This document shows positions 1 through 5,193 of a DNA stretch of 5,193 nucleotides, piece after piece. The DNA lies in assembly GCA_019314105.1 (NCBI GenBank), contig JAFCZY010000160.1, positions 1-5,193 on the forward strand, given 5' to 3'. Source of the stretch: Deltaproteobacteria bacterium (GTDB taxonomy: Bacteria > Desulfobacterota > Desulfobacteria > Desulfobacterales > Desulfobacteraceae). A program made the translations under genes and the position numbers. The notes beneath the pieces are model-generated. The model ran no database searches and had not been told where the DNA came from. It saw nothing but the letters and a program-made list of their open reading frames with translations. Positions within the stretch are counted from its first letter, which is position 1. Each line of letters opens with the position of its first letter.

Positions 1-1
1 T

Positions 2-1549
2 GGCGGTCCTAACAGAATTGGTCAAGGGATTGAATTTGACTATTGCTGTGTTCATGCCTCTTTTGCTCTGAAAGAAGAGGGGGTGGAATCCATCATGGTC
101 AACTCCAACCCTGAAACCGTGTCCACAGACTATGACACATCTGACAAACTCTATTTTGAACCTTTAACCCGGGAAGATGTGCTTCACATTGTTGAAAAGG
201 AAAAGCCTTATGGTGTCATTGTTCAGTTTGGCGGACAGACCCCGCTGAACCTTGCCTCGGATCTTCAGAAAGCCGGTGTTCCCATCATCGGGACCAGTCC
301 TGAAAGCATTGACCGGGCCGAAGACAGGGATCTTTTTCAGGCAATGATGGATAAACTTGGACTGCTGCAGCCTGAAAACGGTATTGCATATTCCTATAAA
401 GAAGCAGGGCAGGTCGCAAGGGATATTGGTTATCCGGTCATGGTTCGCCCCTCTTTTGTCCTGGGCGGCCGTGCCATGAAAATTGTGTATGATGAAAACG
501 ATCTTGAAGAATACTTTAATCTGGCTGTCCAGGCATCTCCTGACAAACCGGTACTCATTGACAAATTCCTTGAAGAGGCTTTTGAACTGGATGTGGATGC
601 TATCTCAGATGGTGAAAAAACCATTATCGGTGGTATGATGGAACATATTGAAGAAGCCGGTATCCATTCCGGGGACTCAGCCTGTGTATTGCCCCCCTAC
701 TCCATTTCTCAAAAACACATTGATGAAATGACAGATGCGGCCAAAGCCATTGCCAAAGAATTGAATGTTAAGGGACTGATGAATATCCAGTTTGGTATCA
801 TGAAAGACAAGGTCTATGTTATAGAGGTCAATCCAAGGGCTTCGAGGACTATTCCATTTGTATCCAAAGCCGTTGGCATCCCCTTAGCCAAGCTCGCAAC
901 AAAGGTCATGCTGGGTAAAACCCTTGATGAATTGGGACTGACAAAGGAGGTGATTCCCCCTTATTATTGTGTTAAGGAAGCGGTCATGCCCTTTGACAGG
1001 TTTGACAATGTTGATCCGGTTCTCGGGCCTGAAATGAAATCCACGGGCGAAGTGATGGGGATTGATAAGAATCTTGGTGCTGCCGTTGCCAAGTCCCAGT
1101 TTGCCGCTGGACAAAAACTTCCCACCCAGGGGACGGTATTTATCAGTGTCCAGGATAAGGATAAAAAAGCCGCCCTGTCAGTTGCCAGAAACTTTCATGG
1201 AATGGGATTTACGATCATGGCCACAAAAGGAACTTCCCTGTTCCTTAAGGAGCATGATGTTCCGACAAAACTTGTCAAAAAAGTTTCTGCCGGCCGCCCC
1301 CATGTTGTGGATGCTGTAACAAATAATGAAATCCAGTTGATTTTAAACACCGGTGCATCAAGCCAGACCAAGCGGGATGGATATGAAATACGGCATGCGG
1401 CGATTAAATATAAAATTCCTTATGCCACCACAACCGATGGCGCCAGGGCCATCTGCAGCGCTGTCCAAGCCCTTAAAAAAGAAAGCCTCAGCGTTAACCC
1501 TATTCAATTGTATCACCAGGAAAACAAACATGCACAATCCAATGATTGA
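2..1549 (+). CDS. carB: Carbamoyl-phosphate synthase large subunit, C-terminal half (5' end outside window)
   Basis: This is the ATP-grasp subunit of cytosolic carbamoyl-phosphate synthase, which works with CarA to make carbamoyl phosphate from glutamine-derived ammonia, bicarbonate and two ATP, feeding arginine and pyrimidine synthesis. The frame is open from the left edge: bases 2-82 continue the family sequence (GGPNRIGQGIEFDYCCVHA), so the GTG at 83 is not the start. About 515 residues are present out of roughly 1,070 usual for the family. In window numbering, residues 1-100 are the pre-ATP-grasp region of the second synthetase half (MVNSNPETVSTDYDTSD). The second ATP-grasp domain, which phosphorylates carbamate, follows, with RPSFVLGGRAM at 149-159, a MEHIEEAGIHSGDSA stretch, and the metal-binding IEVNPRASRT from 274. 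The last ~140 residues match the allosteric MGS-like domain (GRPHVVDAV, then TTTDGARA). No frameshift or missing key residue is seen. Its 3' end overlaps purF by 20 nt. Identification is very secure; effector specificity cannot be read. Confidence 0.98.
   Translation, partial: GGPNRIGQGIEFDYCCVHASFALKEEGVESIMVNSNPETVSTDYDTSDKLYFEPLTREDVLHIVEKEKPYGVIVQFGGQTPLNLASDLQKAGVPIIGTSPESIDRAEDRDLFQAMMDKLGLLQPENGIAYSYKEAGQVARDIGYPVMVRPSFVLGGRAMKIVYDENDLEEYFNLAVQASPDKPVLIDKFLEEAFELDVDAISDGEKTIIGGMMEHIEEAGIHSGDSACVLPPYSISQKHIDEMTDAAKAIAKELNVKGLMNIQFGIMKDKVYVIEVNPRASRTIPFVSKAVGIPLAKLATKVMLGKTLDELGLTKEVIPPYYCVKEAVMPFDRFDNVDPVLGPEMKSTGEVMGIDKNLGAAVAKSQFAAGQKLPTQGTVFISVQDKDKKAALSVARNFHGMGFTIMATKGTSLFLKEHDVPTKLVKKVSAGRPHVVDAVTNNEIQLILNTGASSQTKRDGYEIRHAAIKYKIPYATTTDGARAICSAVQALKKESLSVNPIQLYHQENKHAQSND
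1518..1521 (+). promoter_or_regulatory. Ribosome binding site of purF, inside the carB coding end
   Basis: AGGA lies 8 nt before the ATG at 1530, within the last codons of carB. It supports 1530 as the purF start in preference to the in-frame ATG at 1542, which has no better site at usual spacing. Its position means ribosomes finishing carB would pass directly over it, consistent with coupled translation. Confidence 0.6.
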
Positions 1550-2957
1550 GGACGAAAGGCCCAAAGATGAATGTGGCATATTTGGGCTGTATAAACATCC
1601 CGAAGCGGCTAAAATAACCTATTTCGGCCTTTATGCCCTCCAGCACAGGGGGCAGGAAAGCGCCGGCATTTCTGTGAACCGGGGGATAAATGATAAAATC
1701 TTCTCCCATAAAGGCATGGGACTGGTTCATAATATCTTTAACATTGAGGACTTGGAACGAATTGAAGGCGGTTCTGCCATTGGTCATGTCAGGTATTCCA
1801 CCACCGGGGATTCCGTTTTAACCAATGCCCAGCCCTTTGTTGTCAACCACAGACATCGTTCCTATGCTGTGGCCCACAATGGGAATCTTGTCAATGCCCA
1901 TATCCTCAAAGAAGAGCTGGAAGAACAGGGTTCCATCTTCCAGACCACCATGGATTCAGAAGTTTTTCTCCATCTCTTTATTAAAAGCCTGATCAGAGGG
2001 GATGTTGAGAGTGCCATTTTAAAGGCTGTTTCAAAAATCGAAGGAGCCTATTCCATGATCCTCTTAACCTGTAAGGGCGAAGTCATCGGCATGAAAGACC
2101 CCAACGGGTTCAGGCCTTTAGCCCTTGGAAAACTCAACGGCCATTATGTCCTGGCATCTGAAACCTGCGCCTTTGATCTGGTCCAGGCGGAGTTTATCCG
2201 GGAGCTCGATCCCGGGGAGATCGTCATTATTAATGAAGACGGTATTAAGAGTATCCGCCATCCCAAGGCAGCCAAACATAAATCCTTATGCATATTTGAA
2301 TATATCTATTTTGCCAGACCCGACTCCACCATTGACGGGAAAAATGTCTATCAAATGAGAAAAGCACATGGTAAAAGATTAGCCCAGGAAGCCCCTGTGG
2401 AGGCTGATCTTGTCATGCCATTCCCGGATTCAGGCAATTATGCCGCCATTGGCTATGCCAAAGAATCGGGCATCCCCTTTGAAATGGGCATGATCCGGAA
2501 TCATTACGTCGGACGAAGCTTTATCCAGCCCACTCAGTCCATGCGTGATTTTGCCGTACGAGTGAAGCTCAATCCGGTCAGGGAACTGATTGTCGGAAAG
2601 GAGATTATCATTATTGAAGATTCCATCATTCGTGGCACCACGGCAAAAACACGTGTCAAGGCATTGCGTGAGCTTGGGGTTAAAAAAGTACATATGCGCA
2701 TCTCCTGTCCGCCCCATAAATTCCCTTGCTATTACGGCATTGATTTTTCTTCAAAAGGAGAACTGATTGCAGCGCAAAAACCCATAGATGAACTACGGGA
2801 GTATCTGGGTCTTGATTCTTTGCATTATCTTTCCATTGAAGGCATGCTTGACGCATCAGGAGTGAAAAACCCGGAGCTGAACTTTTGCAAAGCCTGTTTT
2901 GACGGACAATACCCGGTTGCATTTGATCCGAATTTTACCAAGCAGTGTATGGGGTAA
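1530..2957 (+). CDS. purF: Amidophosphoribosyltransferase (glutamine PRPP amidotransferase), Fe-S type
   Basis: PurF catalyses the first committed step of de novo purine synthesis in the cytosol: PRPP plus glutamine gives phosphoribosylamine, glutamate and pyrophosphate. The product is 475 residues, the size of the Bacillus subtilis-type enzyme. An N-terminal Ntn glutaminase domain starts at Cys15 (CGIFG). The preceding 14 residues (MHNPMIEDERPKDE) look like a propeptide to be removed so that Cys becomes the N-terminal nucleophile. Arg88 (RYSTTG) and Asn117 (AHNGN) are the expected glutamine-site and oxyanion residues. The C-terminal phosphoribosyltransferase domain carries the PRPP loop IIIIEDSIIRGTT at about 359-371. 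Cys254 (CIFEYIYFARPDS), Cys400 (CYYGID), Cys453 and Cys456 (CKAC) match the four [4Fe-4S] ligands of the oxygen-sensitive PurF class. The frame extends upstream to 1353, but that part is carB read in another frame. ATG 1530 is chosen for its AGGA site; ATG 1542 would give a 10-residue propeptide and cannot be excluded. Confidence 0.97.
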   Translation: MHNPMIEDERPKDECGIFGLYKHPEAAKITYFGLYALQHRGQESAGISVNRGINDKIFSHKGMGLVHNIFNIEDLERIEGGSAIGHVRYSTTGDSVLTNAQPFVVNHRHRSYAVAHNGNLVNAHILKEELEEQGSIFQTTMDSEVFLHLFIKSLIRGDVESAILKAVSKIEGAYSMILLTCKGEVIGMKDPNGFRPLALGKLNGHYVLASETCAFDLVQAEFIRELDPGEIVIINEDGIKSIRHPKAAKHKSLCIFEYIYFARPDSTIDGKNVYQMRKAHGKRLAQEAPVEADLVMPFPDSGNYAAIGYAKESGIPFEMGMIRNHYVGRSFIQPTQSMRDFAVRVKLNPVRELIVGKEIIIIEDSIIRGTTAKTRVKALRELGVKKVHMRISCPPHKFPCYYGIDFSSKGELIAAQKPIDELREYLGLDSLHYLSIEGMLDASGVKNPELNFCKACFDGQYPVAFDPNFTKQCMG

Positions 2958-2958
2958 T

Positions 2959-3954
2959 ATGACAAACAGGACCGTTGCATTTTCAAAAGATTCTTCCAAT
3001 CTCTTTTTTCACATCTTAACAAAGTGTAACCTTTCCTGTACCCATTGCTATATTAATAAAAATCAGCACGGGGCCAATACCCTTGATATTGAAACCATAC
3101 AAAACTGGCTCACTCTTTTTTCAAAAAAGGCCAGGCAGACTAATATCATTTTTTTAGGGGGAGAACCCACCCTTCATCCGGACCTTTACTTGGCCGTCAA
3201 AGAAGCAAACCGCCTTGGGTTTAAATCCATCACCATTGATACCAACGGATATTTATTTCATGACATTCTGGACAAAATTTCCTGCGATGACATTGACTTT
3301 CTTTCATTTTCTCTGGATGGTGCCACAAGGAAAACCAATGATGCCATCAGGGGGAAGGGAAGCTATGATAAGGTGATGGAAGGAATTCAAAAAGCCCTTT
3401 CCAAAAATTTTTCCTGTTCAATGATCTATACGGTTTCAGATATGAATATTCATGAACTTGAGTTGATGCCGAATATAGTTAAACATCTTGGTATCAAACG
3501 GTTTTTTATCCAGGTAATCGGCATGAGAGGTAAATCATCAGAACCTAATGGAAAACACCAGGTATCAAAAGAAACCTGGCTTTCCACCATTCCCAAAGTA
3601 GCGGAAGCCATTGCCGACCATGGCATTATTGTCACCTATCCAAAGGTGTTTCTCGCCAAAAACGAAATATTTCAATGCGCTGGAAATGTGGCTGACAATT
3701 ATTTTATATTTCCCAATGGAAGGGTGTATCAATGCCCCATCTGCGAAGATTTTCCCCTGCATTCCTATGAAATCAGACAAAACCAGCTTATCCCCACGCA
3801 AAAAATTAATGAAAAAGACCTGTTCGGCCTTACCATCCCGGAAGGTTGCGTCATGAATAAAATGATTCAACCCCAGAACCTTTCTTACAACAAAAAAGGC
3901 GATCCTGAGCATCAAATTGCCTGCTGTATGCTCAAAGAAGAAATCTCTCTGTAA
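2959..3954 (+). CDS. Radical SAM protein of unknown function with SPASM/twitch-like C-terminus
   Basis: The 331-residue product is a radical SAM enzyme. Cys23, Cys27 and Cys30 in CNLSCTHCY form the CxxxCxxC motif that binds the [4Fe-4S] cluster cleaving S-adenosylmethionine. FLGGEPTLHPDL (65-76) holds the GGEP SAM-contact motif, and ITIDTNGYLF and LSFSLDGATRKTNDAIRGKGSYDKV are typical barrel strands. The C-terminal part has Cys240-X13-Gly254-X4-Cys259-X2-Cys262, the opening of a SPASM/twitch auxiliary-cluster domain. Cys297 (PEGCVMN) and the pair Cys322-Cys323 near the end are further candidate ligands. Such domains occur in peptide- and cofactor-modifying enzymes, but no substrate can be named here and no precursor peptide gene is obvious. 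The ATG at 2959 follows the purF stop by one base, with only a weak GGGG (2951-2954) as ribosome site, suggesting coupling to purF translation. Upstream in-frame starts such as TTG 2899 lie inside purF and are less likely. Family assignment is secure; function is unknown. Confidence 0.93.
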   Translation: MTNRTVAFSKDSSNLFFHILTKCNLSCTHCYINKNQHGANTLDIETIQNWLTLFSKKARQTNIIFLGGEPTLHPDLYLAVKEANRLGFKSITIDTNGYLFHDILDKISCDDIDFLSFSLDGATRKTNDAIRGKGSYDKVMEGIQKALSKNFSCSMIYTVSDMNIHELELMPNIVKHLGIKRFFIQVIGMRGKSSEPNGKHQVSKETWLSTIPKVAEAIADHGIIVTYPKVFLAKNEIFQCAGNVADNYFIFPNGRVYQCPICEDFPLHSYEIRQNQLIPTQKINEKDLFGLTIPEGCVMNKMIQPQNLSYNKKGDPEHQIACCMLKEEISL

Positions 3955-3969
3955 AAAAAGGGGGAAACT

Positions 3970-4029
3970 GTGTTAAAAATAACCATTCTTTGGTTGCAAT
4001 ATTCTATATTAGCTGAAATAAAACAATAG
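3970..4029 (+). CDS. Possible 19-residue small ORF, function unknown
   Basis: A GTG-started frame encodes MLKITILWLQYSILAEIKQ and ends at TAG. It is preceded by AGGGGG (3959-3964) with a 5-nt spacer, which is an unusually good ribosome-binding candidate for a gap this short and starts 15 nt after the radical SAM stop. The peptide is hydrophobic with a Lys/Glu/Lys tail and would fit one short amphipathic helix. It has no cysteine and no recognisable family motif. It is too short for coding statistics to help, and a GTG start in A+T-rich spacer DNA can arise by chance. I list it because of the ribosome site, not because I recognise it. Confidence 0.15.
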   Translation: MLKITILWLQYSILAEIKQ

Positions 4030-4034
4030 ACCAT

Positions 4035-4079
4035 ATGTTTAGCAACAAATTAAGTAATATCAGCAAAGGGAGCCAATGA
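4035..4079 (+). CDS. Possible 14-codon upstream ORF overlapping the methylase start
   Basis: An ATG frame encodes MFSNKLSNISKGSQ. Its TGA at 4077-4079 overlaps the methylase ATG at 4076-4078 as ATGA, the arrangement typical of translational coupling. If translated it could act as a short leader that controls re-initiation on the methylase. No Shine-Dalgarno sequence lies in front of it (ACAATAGACCAT), and the methylase has its own site. Chance occurrence is therefore the more likely explanation. Confidence 0.12.
   Translation: MFSNKLSNISKGSQ
4066..4072 (+). promoter_or_regulatory. Ribosome binding site of the hsdM-like gene
   Basis: AAGGGAG lies immediately upstream of the ATG at 4076, with a short gap of 3 nt from the last G or about 6 nt from the AGG core. 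It supports the chosen start, which is also the only ATG after the in-frame TAA at 4055. Confidence 0.6.
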
Positions 4080-5193
4080 AGCAAACTGAACAGCAATTTT
4101 TTAACAGCTTGGAGAAAAAGCTCTGGAACGCTGCAGACAGGCTGAGATCAACTTTAGATGCAGCCCAGTACAAACATGCAGTGTTAGGACTTTTATTCAT
4201 AAAATATGTTAGTGATGCCTTTGACATCAGAAGACAGGAATTAAGAAATCAATTTTCAGATGAAACACATGATTACTATTTTGATCCGGATGATTTTGAA
4301 TCCAAAGAGGACTTTGGCGAAGAGTTCATGGCGGAACTGGAACAGCGGGATTATTACACGGAAAAAAATGTGTTCTGGGTCCCGTTTGAAGCCCGCTGGA
4401 AATTCTTGCAGGACAACAATAAAAGTGCCATTGGCGGAGCAAACATCACCATTGAAGACGGTAATGGCGGAAGAACAATTAAAGTCTCATCTGTTGGCGG
4501 CCTGATCGACAATGCCCTTGAGGCCATTGAACGGGATAACCCCAAACTCAAAAGTATTTTAAACAAACAATACTCCCGCCTCCTGATCGACCAGGCCAAA
4601 CTGGGTGAACTCATTGATTTGATTGCCACCATTCCCTTTAACCATGAAAGTCTTGGCGCAAAGGATATCCTGGGCCATGTATACGAGTATTTTTTAGGGC
4701 AGTTCGCCCTTGCCGAAGGCAAAAAAGGCGGGCAGTTCTATACCCCGAAAGCCATTGTTAGTTTGATCGTTGAAATGCTGGAACCATTTAAAGGCCGGGT
4801 GTACGACCCTGCCATGGGATCAGGCGGCTTCTTTGTCCAAAGCGACCGGTTTATCAGAAAGCATTCCGGTAAAATTGGCAATGTGTCCATCTACGGCCAG
4901 GAATACAATCACACCACCTGGCAGCTGGCTGCCATGAACATGGTCATCCGGGGGCTTGATTTTAATTTCGGCAAGCAGCCGGCCAACACCTTTACAAATG
5001 ACCAGCACAAAGATCTTCGGGCCGATTATGTCATGGCCAACCCTCCCTTTAACATGAAGGAATGGAACGGTGATGTCAGTGATAAAGACCCCAGATGGAA
5101 ATATGGTATCCCCCCAAAAAACAATGCCAATTTTGCCTGGCTTCAGCACATGCTGTATCACCTGTCGCCATCCGGCAGTATGGGGTTGCTCCT
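4076..5193 (+). CDS. hsdM: Type I restriction-modification system methyltransferase subunit (HsdM-like), 3' end outside window
   Basis: This is the N6-adenine DNA methyltransferase subunit of a type I restriction-modification complex, which acts with a specificity subunit (HsdS) and, for cleavage, HsdR. The frame is open to the right edge, giving 372 residues of about 500 usual. Residues ~8-165 form the HsdM N-terminal helical domain (LWNAADRLRSTLDAAQYKH, then LGLLFIKYVSDAF). Around 195-224 is LGHVYEYFLGQFA and GQFYTP (219-224), the usual lead-in to the N6_Mtase domain. DPAMGSGG (244-251) is the SAM-binding motif I, and NPPF (322-325) is catalytic motif IV for adenine N6 methylation. NANFAWLQHMLYHLSP near the edge is also family-typical. 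Compared with relatives as I recall them, residues ~117-139 look like a Gly-rich insertion between FLQDNNK and GGLIDNALEAIERDNP. It stands 121 nt from the biosynthetic genes and probably begins its own operon. The hsdS and hsdR genes would be expected further right but are not visible. Confidence 0.95.
   Translation, partial: MKQTEQQFFNSLEKKLWNAADRLRSTLDAAQYKHAVLGLLFIKYVSDAFDIRRQELRNQFSDETHDYYFDPDDFESKEDFGEEFMAELEQRDYYTEKNVFWVPFEARWKFLQDNNKSAIGGANITIEDGNGGRTIKVSSVGGLIDNALEAIERDNPKLKSILNKQYSRLLIDQAKLGELIDLIATIPFNHESLGAKDILGHVYEYFLGQFALAEGKKGGQFYTPKAIVSLIVEMLEPFKGRVYDPAMGSGGFFVQSDRFIRKHSGKIGNVSIYGQEYNHTTWQLAAMNMVIRGLDFNFGKQPANTFTNDQHKDLRADYVMANPPFNMKEWNGDVSDKDPRWKYGIPPKNNANFAWLQHMLYHLSPSGSMGLL

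Larger units (their letters stand above)
3955..4075 (+). other. A+T-rich intergenic gap between the biosynthetic genes and the methylase
   Basis: This 121-nt gap is the only appreciable non-coding stretch in the window and marks the boundary between two functional groups. It opens with seven A (3953-3959, the first two in the stop codon) and five G (3960-3964). A short inverted repeat AACCA-TTCTT-TGGTT lies at 3981-3995 but has no following T run, so it is not a convincing intrinsic terminator. A+T-rich segments such as TATATT (4005-4010) and TATGTT (4034-4039) could serve as -10 elements, but none has a good -35 box at normal spacing. A promoter for the methylase is expected here by position rather than proven by sequence. 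Confidence 0.5.

Noticed and set aside
83..85. GTG at 83 as a start for the first gene
   Set aside because: The same frame is open to base 2 and encodes conserved CarB sequence, so the gene simply enters from outside the window.
1353..1529. Long upstream extension of the purF frame
   Set aside because: It lies wholly within carB in another frame, its translation does not resemble any PurF N-terminus, and a good ribosome site and ATG occur at 1518-1532.
3116..3161. T6-C-A6 and T7-A-G5 runs in the radical SAM gene
   Set aside because: They are explained by ordinary Phe, Lys, Leu and Gly codons, including the conserved LGGEP motif; no evidence of slippage or regulation.
3565..3915. Minus-strand open frames (for example 3565-3915, 4354-4722 and 4820-5161)
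   Set aside because: They lie antisense to well-supported + strand genes, lack recognisable motifs or ribosome sites, and behave as shadows of the coding frames.
3981..3995. Hairpin AACCA-TTCTT-TGGTT as a terminator
   Set aside because: Only a 5-bp A/T-heavy stem with no following T run; too weak for an intrinsic terminator.
3994..4024. Candidate promoter TTGCAA with TAAAAC
   Set aside because: The spacing is 19 bp and the -10 match is poor; no better pair was found in the gap, so no promoter is annotated.

Overview
The window reads as a stretch of ordinary bacterial chromosome of moderate G+C (mid-40s percent by eye). All four substantial genes lie on the + strand. In order they are the C-terminal half of carB (carbamoyl-phosphate synthase large subunit), a complete purF (amidophosphoribosyltransferase), a complete radical SAM protein of unknown function, and the N-terminal ~370 residues of a type I restriction-modification methyltransferase subunit (hsdM-like). 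The gene style, the Fe-S form of PurF and an Fe-S-rich radical SAM enzyme suggest an anaerobe. My best guess is a sulfate-reducing Desulfobacterota of the Desulfobacteraceae type, but this is an impression from protein character, not a database result.

Positions 1-3954 form a tightly packed gene string. purF starts 20 nt inside the end of carB, and the radical SAM gene starts one base after the purF stop codon. No promoter or terminator is visible between them, so the three are probably co-transcribed from a promoter upstream of the window and translationally coupled. carB and purF supply the committed steps of arginine/pyrimidine and purine biosynthesis, and both pathways draw on glutamine nitrogen. 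The radical SAM protein has no role I can assign. Its coupling to purF is the most interesting point in the window.

Positions 3955-4075 are a short A+T-rich gap separating the biosynthetic string from the restriction-modification gene. It holds no convincing terminator or promoter. It does hold two very short open frames: a 19-codon GTG frame behind a purine-rich ribosome-binding-like run, and a 14-codon ATG frame whose stop overlaps the methylase start as ATGA. Both are speculative.

From 4076 to the right edge runs an N6-adenine DNA methyltransferase subunit with clear cofactor-binding and NPPF catalytic motifs. It is cut by the window end. HsdS and HsdR partners would be expected further right. 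I found no CRISPR, transposon, tRNA or rRNA, and no evident new multi-gene system.
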